Assembly: GCF_037325665.1 (NCBI RefSeq)
Contig: NW_027128515.1
Span: 42,501 to 106,500 of the forward strand
From: Littorina saxatilis
Taxonomy: Eukaryota; Mollusca; Gastropoda; Littorinimorpha; Littorinidae
Reading direction: 5' to 3'
DNA length: 64,000 nucleotides
A program made the translations under genes and the position numbers. Positions 48,078 to 58,732 of the stretch are shown piece by piece; the stretch's first letter is position 1, and every line of letters starts with the position of its first letter. The notes beneath the pieces were generated by a model. That model searched no databases. It was given only the letters and a program-made list of their open reading frames with translations, and was not told where the DNA came from.

Positions 48078-48800
48078 TTTTCACAGGCATGCAAGCACAG
48101 CTGCAGAGAGCAGAGAACAGTCCTTCTTTGCAGCATTTGCAGCGTTTTGTTGTGCAGCACTTCCACACTTCATGAGTTCTCGGCACATGCTGGATACCTC
48201 TTGAAAGCTCGTCCAAAATAACTCCCACTTTCCAGCCTTGGACTGCCAGCCCCACAATTGGTGTTGGGTTGTTTGCTTGATTGTATATTTACTGATAAAG
48301 TCTAATTGGTAGATGGCTCTTCTCAAACTCATGTCCTGCAGCAGCATGTTACTTGTAAGGGTATTTTGGTCAATTTGGCAGCGCTTTTGACAGAAGATGT
48401 ACCTTCTAGCACTGTTCACACCCAGGAAGTTTGGTTTTGTCCTGCAGAAGTACAACAAAAAGCTCTTGTACTGACCTGTCAGTAGTACTTAGCTCTCAAA
48501 GAAGAGCAGACAACCCGAGAAAAGATTGTGTGATGTCTACTAATGCATGCCATACTTGTCAAGCCTGCAATACCACTGAAGAACAACACAGTATCACAGT
48601 CTGTAAAACTGTGAAACATGGGCAGGCAGGGTGACTTCTCTGGGCCAATGGCTTTGGCAATGTGAGAAAAAAAATGGCTGAATCCTTTTCCATAGCGATG
48701 CACACTTCATAAGCAGAAAAACGGATATCAGCTGGGATGAGAAGCAGACTGTCTTAGATTTCTGGCCTCCTCTATGTCCATGGTGTAGGAAATTCACCTG
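48078..48800 (-). pseudogene. Uncharacterised protein family member, C-terminal part
   Basis: Minus-strand pieces match the C-terminal part of the same family as 38655-40076: FHSFTDCDTVLFFSGI (family G-C-D-T-V motif), then LWGWQSKAGKWELFWTSF and EVSSMCRELMKCG, then, in another frame, the cysteine-rich end KRCKCCKEGLFSALCSC. At least two frame changes occur. It covers different family regions from the 39 kb fragment, so it is a separate copy. Function is unknown. Confidence 0.6.
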
Positions 48801-49883
48801 GGGTACCCTTCACACAAAAGCTGAAAAGTGGCAATTTTATTTGAATAATGTTTACTATCTGAGAGAGTTAGCCAAAGCCTTCACACAAAAGATAAAATGC
48901 AAGAATTGTATTTTAATTATTTGTATTATTCTTACTATTTAAGGTCAATACAAAAAACTGTTTCCAGTGACCAAACTGATTCCAAAATCTTGCTGGCCGC
49001 TACATTCATTAGAATTCTAACAGTCGCTTAATACAGAATGTTGACCCTTGTGAGGGTATGGTAAACCCACCAAATTCACAGAGGTAGCTTACGCATATGT
49101 GTGCATACATGTTCCAGTTAATTATTTAAAAAAAGATGCTAACTGTTAAGCTACTCTGGAGGTATTAGGTACCAAACTTGATAGTTATGGTGAAATCAGC
49201 TCGTTTGTGTGGCACCAGCAGAATTGCTCATAATGTATTCACGCAGCACTCTTGTTCTCAGGAACCGGCATGTGGTGAAACCCTCAGTTGTATATCCTGT
49301 TAAAATAAAATGCACATCAATGCACGGTCAACCTAAAATAACAAACCAAAATTGTAACAGTGTTCAGACGACTCGGAGAGAGGTACCACTTTTTTTTAAA
49401 CCACTCATTTCTCATTTCATTAGCACATATTGCATACTTTTGTCTTTTAGCTATCATCTTTGAAAGTTTGATCACAAGACCGTAGAGACCTGGGGAATGT
49501 TTTTTTTTCCCAAGCTGGCCCTCCTACTAGTTAGTACATGTGGCCTACTCACTCTACGTCACTACCCCTCCCCCTTCAGTCTTTTAGAGACTTATGGAAG
49601 TCCTTCATGAAAGGCAGGACTAATCATCATGCCTTGAACAATCTCTTTCTCCTTGCCTTTTATTCAAAGTTCTTTTAACTTTTCCAAAATCATGTGGGTG
49701 GCGAGAATGGTTTCCTTTCATTCAATCAACAGATAAATCTAGATCTATCACAATCCAGTTACAGCAAGAATTGAAAATGTGCTGCATTTCAGCGCTTCAG
49801 CCGATCAAAAACAGACCCGAGGGGACAAATAAAGATTATAATGACGTGAAATTGGTGAATGAAAGCGTAATCTTGAAAACTTA
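48801..49883. other. Intron, no recognised feature
   Basis: About 1.1 kb with nothing that I recognise. A short frame at 49209-49463 has no family resemblance. Confidence 0.4.
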
Positions 49884-50158
49884 GAGGGCCCCAAAGGGTT
49901 TAAAATCGTGATCGTGATTGGCGTTTTTTGACCTTTCTGTGACCGTGATTGCCGAAATTTCCATTTCTGTGATCGTGATGGGACTTTGCCCGTGATCCGT
50001 GATGACAAAAACAATCAAGTCTTGTGATCGTGATCGTCATTTGTTTTCATCATTGACTGCGGTGATCATTGACAAAAATCAAGGTAACTGTGATCGTGAA
50101 AGCTAAAATTTCCCTTCCCGTGATCGTGATGATACCCCCCCCCCCCTTTGGGGCCCTC
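49884..50158. mobile_element. MITE rich in GTGATCGTGA, copy 2
   Basis: Same terminal repeats as 40628-40980. Flanks share AACTTA. The interior is almost identical over the shared part but lacks about 80 bases present in copy 1. High similarity indicates recent activity. Confidence 0.9.
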
Positions 50159-50615
50159 AACTTACCTTCACAAACGTTGTTTTCGCTCACATCAAAACAC
50201 GCATTGCTACGGAGGCCGACATCTTGAATGTTCATGCTGCGGATATATACTTTTCTAAAAAATATAAAACTAAATGACAGAACACAAAATTACCCATGAA
50301 AATATTTATTTAATGTATATATTATCAGCAGACAACTTCTGGTGCACGGTTAACAATTGAATTTTACATTTGCTGAGTTGGAAATATTTACTGCTGATGG
50401 CTTTTGGTATGGAAATCGTCTGCTGTAGGTGCAGCCTTTTATTCATTATCATAAACACAAAAATCAATTTCTGAAGTGGCTCTGTATCTGAAATCATTAA
50501 AAAAAATATCATAAGGAACAATATCACCAAGTATGATGTTTGTCACAAGATGTGATTAATTGTTGATTGATTCTGCAACATACGAGCCTCACTACTATTG
50601 ATATTTCTTCTGCAG
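50159..50615. other. Intron, no recognised feature
   Basis: AT-rich sequence leading to the pyrimidine-rich acceptor atttcttctgcag at 50615. Confidence 0.4.
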
Positions 50616-50812
50616 TGCAACATTCCAAACTGTTTACGAAGAAGCCAGGCTTCACCAGGTTTGGCAACGATGGCAATTGGTCTTGGAGATCCGCTCCAGC
50701 ACTCCGCCTCCCTTCAGCTCTATTAGCACTGCACTGCTGATTTGTGTCCCCTGCTTGGCTGTCTTGGAGTGCTGCGCGGAAGATTGCATGAACAACCTAT
50801 CAGTCAACACAG
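50616..50812 (+). CDS. TRPM-like channel, TRP-helix exon
   Basis: This exon continues directly from S6. The split codon gives Asn, then ATFQTVYEEARLHQVWQRW, QLVLEIRSSTPPPF, then a hydrophobic Cys-rich stretch ALLICVPCLAVLECCAEDC and MNNLSVNT. This is the TRP domain of TRPM channels: N-x-T-F, the W-x-x-x-R/W pair of the TRP helix, and the P-P-P-F that ends it. The acceptor is phase 2 and the donor ACAG|GTAGCT at 50813 is phase 1. The usual I-L-x-H after PPPF is not conserved. It follows a 16.5 kb intron. Homology plus phase agreement on both sides make this secure. Confidence 0.88.
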
Positions 50813-51195
50813 GTAGCTGTTCAGTTTAATTACCTTGCTTGTTGCTATATGTACCTTAACATTATATTTGTTATATTAGTGCTTATACATAAACACATTG
50901 AAGAAAATGGAGAAGTGTTTTATTATTGTTTAGTTTTTACAGTGGGGTAAACAAAAAAAGCTTTGCAATAGATATATTGAATTCCTTTTGTAACTGACAA
51001 TGTGTTTAAATCAAAAAGCAAATAGACAGCCAAAGTTCCAACATTCCGACTGAAAGAACACAAAAGGTAAGTTATTGGAAAGTTAATTTTGTGACGAAAC
51101 AAAACGTTACAGTAACTAATCTTCGAACCCCTTAGTCGTTTAAGTAGACAGACAGACAAACACTTATAATACAGAAAATAAACCATCACGTTGAT
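50813..51195. other. Intron, no recognised feature
   Basis: Nothing is recognised. Confidence 0.4.
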
Positions 51196-51690
51196 TCGTA
51201 GATGACACAGCCATTTGTCGAGGATAGCGTAGGCACCCGGTCTGCTCCCCGACTAAAACAGGCCAGTGCCGTTCCGTCTTCGAGGGACTGCGTGGGTTTC
51301 ATTTCGGAGTTTTCCTTCTCCTAGACGAGTTTCCTTCCATGGATGATGAGCCTCCTCTACCCTCGTTTTGAATTCAGAGTGGTCTTCTCTTAGGATAGCT
51401 GCCTGCCAGGGTTGACGAGCCTATCCTGCCCGGCTATTTGACCCATAGCTGGAGGTTGGTTCGTGGGCACCTGGGCGTTTCCACACACCGGTGGGCCCGC
51501 ATGCCGCACGTCTAGGGGCCAACCTCCTCCGAGTCCTTGTAGTCTAGCCTGGGGCCTTGCGGTACCCAGTTTACGCCTGTCGCCGCGATGGAGGCACTAC
51601 ATAGGGCTTGTTGTGGAGAGGTTATTGTACTGGCAGGAGAGACTGACGCATTCTGCTCTCTTTTCGCATTGTCCTAAAAAGGACAGAACA
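51196..51690 (+). repeat. GC-rich block, probable unclassified repeat
   Basis: The block has sharply higher GC than its neighbours and starts near 'cacagccatttgtcgaggat'. It has no convincing frame and ends near 'cattgtcctaaaaaggacag'. It looks like a non-LTR 5' region or SINE body, but no tail or target duplication is seen. Confidence 0.35.
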
Positions 51691-52059
51691 GAAAATAAAC
51701 ATATCTGACAAATTGTCCAGTATCTCGCTCCGAGAAGACGCAAGACAGGCAATTGTTTTCTCGCGTGTATCTTCTGGGAGCAAGTTACAGAATAATGTGT
51801 CAGGTAAGTTTTCATCATTCATTATTTATGCCTTTGACCTCGTCCGGGGCATAGGCCGCCTACAAGAGCTCGCCAGGCACTCCGATCCTGGGCGTCAGGT
51901 AAGTTTATTGTCTGTATTACAATTGGAAGACTGCTGGGTCAAAGATCAGTGGTTGTAATGTTTGGTTTTGTCACAAAAAACCCGTTCCAATAACTTACCT
52001 TTCTTGTTTTTGATTCTGACAAAATGAGTGTATGAATAGTGCGATGCGCTGTGCGAGCG

Positions 52060-52077
52060 TGTGTGTGTGTGTGTGTT

Positions 52078-52108
<31 letters not shown>

Positions 52109-52138
52109 TCTTACGTGCGTATGTATGTTTGTGTGTGC

Positions 52139-52175
<37 letters not shown>

Positions 52176-52200
52176 CTAGAGAAAGAAAGAGAGCTAGAGA
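52060..52200. repeat. Compound (TG)n/(GA)n microsatellite
   Basis: TG blocks (52060-52150) then GA (52151-52175) and duplicated agctagagaaagaaagag units. Confidence 0.93.
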
Positions 52201-52395
52201 AAGAAAGAGAGCTTAGGGGGATTGAGGGTGAGACAGAGAAATAGATTAAAAAACAGAAAACCTGGCCAAGGTAAACAGAGATATAGTGCGTTTTGATGCA
52301 CTGTTTTTGTGTGTGTTTATTTGACATCAGTATTCATTGACCGTTTACGTTTGTAAAACGTGATCCTTAGAATGGCTACCTTAGTATGTCTGGCC

Positions 52396-52397
<2 letters not shown>

Positions 52398-52442
<45 letters not shown>
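52398..52442. repeat. (TG)n microsatellite
   Basis: A pure TG array. Confidence 0.95.
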
Positions 52443-52444
<2 letters not shown>

Positions 52445-52670
52445 CACAAAAGTTCACATTTGTCGAAATCTTTCCGGAACATCCCACAAAAGAAACACCT
52501 CTGGTCAGCATTTCGAGCTCTGACTGTTTGAGTGCGCACGCATCTTACAAGAGAAGACATGAGCAACGCGACGATTCTCGTGCAGTCACCAATGCCAGTT
52601 GAACAAGTGCTGACCCTAAATGGGGTCGAGACAATTCCGTCCCACATCTAGTAACATTCAAAAATGTGTG

Positions 52671-52962
52671 CAGGGCCGGACTACCGGGGGGGTTATGGGG
52701 GTTACGCAACCCCCCCCCCCCCCCCCCTAGCCTAAACATGTACCTCACTTATTTAAAACATTTTTTATTATTGTTTATTTTATGCCGTTTCATGCAAGGA
52801 GCGACCATTTTCCTATCTCAGAATATGACCTGCCCCATCAGCTTCAGGGGGCTTCGCCCCCTGACCCCCACAAGGGGCTCTGCCCCTTGACCCCGCCAGG
52901 GGAAACTTCCCCCTGGACCACCACTGGCAACCCCACCCCTCCTCTTAGCCTAGTCCGGCCCT

Positions 52963-52963
<1 letters not shown>
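52671..52963. mobile_element. hAT-like MITE
   Basis: The terminal inverted repeats are CAGGGCCGGACTA and TAGTCCGGCCCTG. Flanks share gtgtg, compatible with an 8-bp hAT-type duplication blurred by the following (GT)n. The interior has stacked 'ggggcttcgccccc'-type palindromes and G/C runs. Confidence 0.8.
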
Positions 52964-53053
<90 letters not shown>

Positions 53054-53160
53054 TAGAGAAAGAGAGAGAGAGAGAGAGACCTGTTTTAACAATTCAATAC
53101 CAACATTCAAACGAACAGTACTTGCGCGCACTCACGCAGGCACACATAGGCACGCACGTG

Positions 53161-53232
<72 letters not shown>

Positions 53233-53250
53233 CTCTCTCTCTCTCTCTCT

Positions 53251-53294
<44 letters not shown>
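52964..53294. repeat. (GT)n, (GA)n and (CT)n arrays
   Basis: GT array (52964-53045), short GA array (53048-53079), non-repetitive gap, then a CT array (53161-53294) directly upstream of LINE copy C. Confidence 0.96.
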
Positions 53295-53298
<4 letters not shown>

Positions 53299-53600
53299 TT
53301 TACTGCATTGTCTTCGTATTTTTGCAAAGGCCCTTGTCTTAGGTTTGGGGATTCACTGATTGTAACCTCCCTTTAATTTTTAAATTTTTGTCAATTTTCT
53401 TCCCTTTATTAATTTTGATCTTATATCAGAGTAATTGTTTGTGTGTGCGCGTGTATGTGAGTCATTAGGGCTGCGCAACTGTCTCACTTTCTCTTCTTTT
53501 TTTGTTTGTTTGTTCAATCTTCTTCCCATTTTGTGCTTGAATTTTTGCATATTTTGTTGTTGCTGTTAAATTGTTCTAATAATTATTACACTTTTATTTA

Positions 53601-54938
53601 ATGTCAACGGCGGATTCTTCTCTCCGTATCGGGCATTTGAACATTTACCATTTAGTCAACAAAGTGCCTGATGTTTGTGTATTTTTGAACAAACAACCAC
53701 AGCTCGTACATCTTTTTGGTGTTTGCGAAACACGTCTAGATTCGCGTGTTTCGGACAGCCTGATTGATATTCCAAATTACTCTGTTTTACGACGCGATAG
53801 TGCACAAACTGGCCAAACAGGTATTGCTCTGTATGTCCATCGGTCTATTGCTGGCATTGTGAAGCGAAGGGCCGATCTTGAAGATGAAAATGTGGAATGT
53901 TTGTGGGTGGAGTTGAAAAATGGTAAATCCTCGCCTTTGTTAATATGTTATATATATCGGAATCCTGCTGAAACAACAAGTTGGAATGATGATTTTGTTT
54001 TAATGATGGACAGAGCAAAACGTCGTGATGAGAATGTACTATTGCTTGGTGATTTTAACATTAATTTACAGAGACCCCAAAGAACTTGGGGCTCAACCAC
54101 TGCTCTATTTGGTCTTCACCAGCTAGTTAAAACCCCTACAAGAGAAACCAATAATTCATCTACCCTTATTGATCACATTTATACTGATGATAAGACCACT
54201 GTTTCAAATGTACAAGTAGTACACTCCACTTTCAGTGATCATTATTCTGTTTTTTGCTCGATTGTTCTGAGATTGCCCAAACCACAGCATAAAGGTCATA
54301 CAACTATCGAGTACAGAAGTTTTAAATACTTTGACGAGTCTGCCTTTTTCTGTGATCTTAATCGAGCGCCATTTCAAAGTGTATTTAATTGCAGTAACGC
54401 AGATGATGCTTGCAATCTTTTCCATGAGATTTTGTGTTCCATTATTGATAAACACGCTCCACTGCGTCAGCATAGGGTGAAACATCCCCACCTGCCCCCT
54501 TGGTTGACATCGGACATTATTGAGGCTATGGCGTTGCGTGATTTCTTTAAAGAACATAACCTGAAAAGCGAGTACAAATTACAAAGGAATGAAGTTTTGA
54601 AAACGGTAAGGCAAGCAAAAGCAGATTATTTTTATAAATTGCTTTCTGATAAGAGAGATACTTCTACAATTTGGCGAGCAATGAATGAAGTTCTTGATAA
54701 ATCTCGAAAGAGATCGACCAATTCTCCGTCACAAATAACTCCAGAAGATTTTAATCAACACTTTATTTCGCTCGCAGAGAAACTGAAAGCCTGTCTCACG
54801 CAGAATGAGTCCCTTGATATTGATGTCTCTCTAGAAAAATTAAAAACATTTTGTGGACGAAAGTTGACTCAAAACGTTTTCTATTCCACCCATTACTGTC
54901 CACGAGGTTGGAAAACTGATAGAACAGATGGCGAATAA
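53601..54938 (+). CDS. LINE endonuclease and RT-linker region (copy C)
   Basis: This 445-residue frame of the apurinic/apyrimidinic-type endonuclease nicks target DNA to prime reverse transcription. Catalytic motifs are in order: HLN (12-14), E43 in CETRLD, YRN (119-121), GDFN (150-153), DH (191-192) and SDH (212-214); all expected residues are present. The linker contains DKHAPLRQHRVKHPHLPPW and LKTVRQAKADYFYKLL. The last about 18 residues are out-of-frame read-through. A one-base shift near 54883 separates this frame from the RT frame, after QNVF and before SIPPITVHEVGK. Without that shift the two would form one protein of about 920 residues. Confidence 0.92.
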   Translation: MSTADSSLRIGHLNIYHLVNKVPDVCVFLNKQPQLVHLFGVCETRLDSRVSDSLIDIPNYSVLRRDSAQTGQTGIALYVHRSIAGIVKRRADLEDENVECLWVELKNGKSSPLLICYIYRNPAETTSWNDDFVLMMDRAKRRDENVLLLGDFNINLQRPQRTWGSTTALFGLHQLVKTPTRETNNSSTLIDHIYTDDKTTVSNVQVVHSTFSDHYSVFCSIVLRLPKPQHKGHTTIEYRSFKYFDESAFFCDLNRAPFQSVFNCSNADDACNLFHEILCSIIDKHAPLRQHRVKHPHLPPWLTSDIIEAMALRDFFKEHNLKSEYKLQRNEVLKTVRQAKADYFYKLLSDKRDTSTIWRAMNEVLDKSRKRSTNSPSQITPEDFNQHFISLAEKLKACLTQNESLDIDVSLEKLKTFCGRKLTQNVFYSTHYCPRGWKTDRTDGE

Positions 54939-56412
54939 AAAGTCAATGGGTCCCGATAAGATTCCTGTCCGGTTGCTCAAACTTGCTTTACCATACATAA
55001 TTGATTCACTGACTTATGTCTACAACCTTGGCATACAACAAAACGTTTTTCCCTCTATTTTAAAATGTGCGAAGGTAGTGCCACTCCCAAAAAGCAAGGA
55101 TCTTACGGACCCTAACAACTTTCGACCAATTTCCCTCTTACCTGTTTTATGTAAGCCTTTGGAGAAGCATATTCAGAAATATTTACTGGAATATATGGAA
55201 CGAATGAATTTGTTTCATCCATTTCAGTCTGGATTTCGCTCTAAGCATTCATGCCACACTGCTCTCAGCTCTTTATGTGAAACTTGGTTATCAGCTATTA
55301 ATGAGTCCGAAGTAACAGGAGCGTTATTCCTGGACTTTAAAAAAGCTTTTGACCTTGTAGACCACTCCTTATTATTAAAGAAATTACATTGCTACTTAAA
55401 AGATGACTCTGCTTGTGCCTTCTTCGAATCATATCTTTCAAAACGGAAACAATATGTATTCATCAACTGTAAAACTTCGTCGAATGATTTTGTCAAAAGT
55501 GGTGTGCCTCAAGGGTCTGTATTAGGACCTATATTGTTCTGTATTTATATAAATGATTTACCTCTTCATGTGTCAGATGAGAAAGTAAGATGTGAGTTCT
55601 TTGCGGATGATTCATCAATCCACACCAGTCAGAAGTCTTTGGTAGCCGTCAACCAATCTCTTCAAAAAAGTATAGATGAGATGACAGAATGGTGCACCAC
55701 TAATGCAATGGTTATTCACCCTGTTAAGACGAAAATTATGGTGATTACAACTAGACAAAAACACCAATTAAAACCCTTACAACTTCAACTGTCAATTGAT
55801 TCAACTCAAGTGCAACAAGTTAAAGAGCATAAATTATTAGGGGTTACCGTTGATCAAGAATTGAAATGGCAAACTCACTTGAGTACAATTTGCAAATTAG
55901 TATCTAAAAATTTGTACTTATTGTCTAAATTAAGACATTATGCCGATGTGGAAGCACTCAAGTTGTTTTATTACGCTCACATAATGCCCCATATCAACTT
56001 TGCTTCAACACTTTGGGATAACTGCAGTGATGTTCATCTCAAACGACTCAATTCTCTTCATCGCCGTGCTGCAAAACTAATTCTGCATGAGTCAAATAAG
56101 CCAACAGATGATAAATTAAAGCTCCTTAATTTCCTTCCCTTGAAAGATCAGTTGACGCTAAACAAGGCTGTCTTTATGTACAAAGTAATTAACAATAATG
56201 TTCCTGGATATTTAAAATCACATTTCAGACATGCCACAAAAAGATATGGGTCCCAGAACCTGATTCCCCCCATCCCTCGTCTAGACTTGTATAAGTCAAG
56301 TTTAGCCTTCTCAGGAGCGTCTCTATGGAATTCCATACCCCTACCCCTCCGAAATGCCTCTTCTGTGAAAACGTTTAGGCGCCAGTTTCATTCCCGCTTA
56401 ATGGGTAAATAG
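54928..56412 (+). CDS. LINE reverse transcriptase (copy C)
   Basis: This 494-residue frame, +1 relative to the endonuclease frame, begins MANKKSMGPDKIP. The true protein continues upstream to about 54885. Motifs are FRPISLLPVLCKPLEK (65-80), FQSGFRSKHSCHTAL (99-113), LDFKKAFDLVDH (135-146), GVPQGSVLGPILF (192-204) and FADD (225-228), then LLGVTVDQELKW and a C-terminus ending in PLRNASSVKTF. It is closely related in layout to copy A (about 40-50% by eye). Apart from the single upstream frameshift no damage is seen, so this is a young copy. Confidence 0.93.
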   Translation: MANKKSMGPDKIPVRLLKLALPYIIDSLTYVYNLGIQQNVFPSILKCAKVVPLPKSKDLTDPNNFRPISLLPVLCKPLEKHIQKYLLEYMERMNLFHPFQSGFRSKHSCHTALSSLCETWLSAINESEVTGALFLDFKKAFDLVDHSLLLKKLHCYLKDDSACAFFESYLSKRKQYVFINCKTSSNDFVKSGVPQGSVLGPILFCIYINDLPLHVSDEKVRCEFFADDSSIHTSQKSLVAVNQSLQKSIDEMTEWCTTNAMVIHPVKTKIMVITTRQKHQLKPLQLQLSIDSTQVQQVKEHKLLGVTVDQELKWQTHLSTICKLVSKNLYLLSKLRHYADVEALKLFYYAHIMPHINFASTLWDNCSDVHLKRLNSLHRRAAKLILHESNKPTDDKLKLLNFLPLKDQLTLNKAVFMYKVINNNVPGYLKSHFRHATKRYGSQNLIPPIPRLDLYKSSLAFSGASLWNSIPLPLRNASSVKTFRRQFHSRLMGK

Positions 56413-56845
56413 AACACTGTTCATGTCTGATATTTTAGTGCTTTTTACATTTAGTCAAGTTATGTTTGTATTTTGATTTGTTCTTTATGTGTATGTATTG
56501 ATAATGATATACATGCGAATGATTGGGACAATTCCTCCCCACATTTGTTTTCTCCCTTTTGTTATTAGTTGTTTTGGATGTTTATATGCAATGCATTATT
56601 GCAACTATGCTGCAATTTCCAAACTATATTGTTTTTCCCATTTTTGAATGTGTATACAAAACCATAACCCTTTTCTTATTACAATTTACATTATGTACGT
56701 CTGTAAGTAACAATAACCTTGTCAATTTTACTATCTATATTATGTGCGTCTGTATTTAGTGTTTGTATAAGGGACAGGTTGTAAGATTAGGCTTTGCCTA
56801 AAACCTCTATCCTTTGGTAATAAAGTTCAGTTTCAGTTTCAGTTT

Positions 56846-56880
56846 CTCTCTCTCGCTCTCTCTCTTTCTTTCTCTCGCTC

Positions 56881-56964
<84 letters not shown>
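56846..56964. repeat. (CT)n microsatellite
   Basis: A CT array of about 120 bp immediately after the tail of LINE copy C. Confidence 0.96.
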
Positions 56965-56967
<3 letters not shown>

Positions 56968-57154
56968 TTCTCTCTGATTTCGCCTCCATCCCCAACCCCC
57001 ACCGTCTGTTAGAATGCGCTCTCTAAGCAGCAGTAGACACCTTACCTCCAAATCGTTTGACAAGAGGCTTAATTGCGAACACGGCACAAAATTCTTGATT
57101 TGTTTCCACATCACTGCCCTCCGTGCATTGTCAATAAGTGAATAAACGCCTCGG

Positions 57155-57670
57155 ATGTATGTATGTATGTATGTATGTATGTATTCATTTAGTTTGTTCG
57201 TTTGTGTGTATGTTAGTTTGTGTGTATGTTGGTTTGTGTGTATGTTGGTTTGTGTGTATGTTGGTTTGTGTGTATGTTGGTTTGTGTGTATGTTGGTTTG
57301 TGTGTATGTTTGTTTGTGTGTATGTTGGTGTGCGTGTATGTTGGTTTGTGTGTATGTTCGTTTGTGTGTATGTTGGTTTGTGTGTATGTTCGTTTGTGTG
57401 TATGTTGGTTTGTGTGTATGTTGGTTTGTGTGTATGTTGGTTTGTGTGTATGTTGGTTTGTGTGTATGTTGGTTTGTGTGTATGTTCGTTTGTGTGTATG
57501 TTGGTTTGTGTGTATGTTGGTTTGTGTGTATGTTGGTTTGTGTGTATGTTCGTTTGTGTGTATGTTGGTTTGTGTGTATGTTGGTTTGTGTGTATGTTGG
57601 TTTGTGTGTATGTTGGTTTGTGTGTATGTTGGTTTGTGTGTTGGTTGGTCGGTTGTTTGGTTGTTTGGTT
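57155..57670. repeat. 16-bp minisatellite tgtgtgtatgttggtt
   Basis: A short (GTAT)n run leads into roughly 28 tandem 16-bp units with scattered ggttt/cgttt variants, ending in (GGTT)n. It remains open in several frames on both strands because the 16-bp unit contains no stop in most phases. The resulting Cys/Val-rich or Thr/His-rich proteins are artefacts. Confidence 0.95.
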
Positions 57671-57749
57671 GGTTGGTTGGTTTCTGTACTTTTGTTCTTT
57701 GTCTTTTTTTGACACTCAAAGTGTGTCTTCTACTCTGCCCTCTGTCTTC

Positions 57750-58361
57750 TACTGTCAAAACTCTTGTAGTCACCCTAGACAACACCCTCTCCATGAAACA
57801 ACACATCTCTTCTGTCTCTCGCACCTGCTACTTTCAGCTCCGCCGCATTGCCACTATACGCAAGTACCTCACCACAGACGCTCAGCCAAACTTGTCACTT
57901 CTACCATCCTCTCTCGTCTTGACTATTGTAACTCTCTTCTTGCTGGACTTCCCGCTTCTTCTATCTATTATCTTCAACGCATTCAAAACAGCTATTTCCG
58001 TCCTGTTCTTAAAATGAAAAAGAAAGACCACATCACCCCTCTGTTGCAACAACTCCTCTGGCTACCCATCTCACGTAGGATCAAATACAAGCTCAACACT
58101 CTCACATGCATATGCCTCAACAAGCTTGCTCCTACCTATCTCTCTGATTCCCTCTCACTCTATCAACCTTCCCGACCACTCTGCTCCTTAAACGACAACC
58201 TCAAACTCAACATACCTCACACAAAACTCAAAACTGCAGGCCAACGCTCCTTTTCGCTGCAAGCCCCCACCAACTGGAACTCACTACCTATCCCCCTCCG
58301 TCAACAACAGTCTTTAGAAGCATTTAAATTTGGCCTCGATACTTTTCTTCTCCCCAAATAA
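57750..58361 (+). pseudogene. L2-type LINE RT C-terminal fragment
   Basis: One frame shows LDNTLSMKQHISSVSRTCYF and RRIATIRKYLT. A second frame continues with LVTSTILSRLDYCNSLLAG, LLWLPISRRIKYKLNTLT and TNWNSLPIPLRQQQSLEAF, ending at a stop at 58359-58361. There is one frameshift near 57890. The fragment follows the minisatellite directly and is related to L2a and L2b. Confidence 0.88.
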
Positions 58362-58732
58362 TCCACAGACTACAGCACCCCGCTATACCCCCTCACCCCA
58401 ACCACCTCACCCACAAGCCTAAATCAGAGCAGTTGTAAATAGCCATGTACACAATTATTTTTTGACATTTTCTTTTCTTTTTGATTTAAACAAGATTTTA
58501 TTAATGAAATACAGGGTGGCATGTATATACGATATACCTTTTCTTTTTCATGCTTACTTTTGAGTGCCGTGTCTCTGTTTGTGTTGTTGCCTTGTCATCT
58601 TCATGTAATTTATGCGTAAGTGTATATATCAGTGTGCTCGAGTTGTTAATGCGAAAGAATGTGTATGAGTGCGCCTTGAGTCGCCTTGTGGTGAGATATG
58701 TGCGCGTTATAAATTCTCGTATTATTACCTGC
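58362..58732. other. 3' region after the L2 fragment
   Basis: Probably the L2 3' UTR at first (to about 58540) and then an L2-type tail-like 'gatatgtgcgcgttataaat' near 58693. Nothing else is recognised. Confidence 0.4.

Larger units (their letters stand above)
53295..56845 (+). mobile_element. CR1/jockey-type LINE (copy C), nearly complete, between two (CT)n arrays
   Basis: A 5' leader of about 300 bases follows a (CT)n array. An endonuclease frame and an RT frame come next, then a 3' UTR with 'gggacaggttgtaagattag', 'aataaagttc' and a tandem (AGTTTC)n tail that passes into a second (CT)n array. There is no ORF1 in front. Short remnants of the same 3' end are at 3258-3386 and 9165-9250. Confidence 0.88.

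Noticed and set aside
51713-51958. Possible exon with a good GTAAGT donor near 51797, and a protein-like minus-strand frame at 51622-51822
   Set aside because: The plus-strand candidate enters in phase 2, which does not fit the phase-1 junction of the channel gene. Neither strand shows a recognisable family.
57155-57670. CRISPR-like array
   Set aside because: Units are contiguous without spacers, and the genome is animal.
57138-57824. Cys/Val/Phe-rich and Thr/His/Asn-rich proteins of 170-400 residues
   Set aside because: The 16-bp minisatellite is open in several frames on both strands; the proteins simply repeat its unit. The plus-strand tail beyond 57.75 kb is an L2 fragment.
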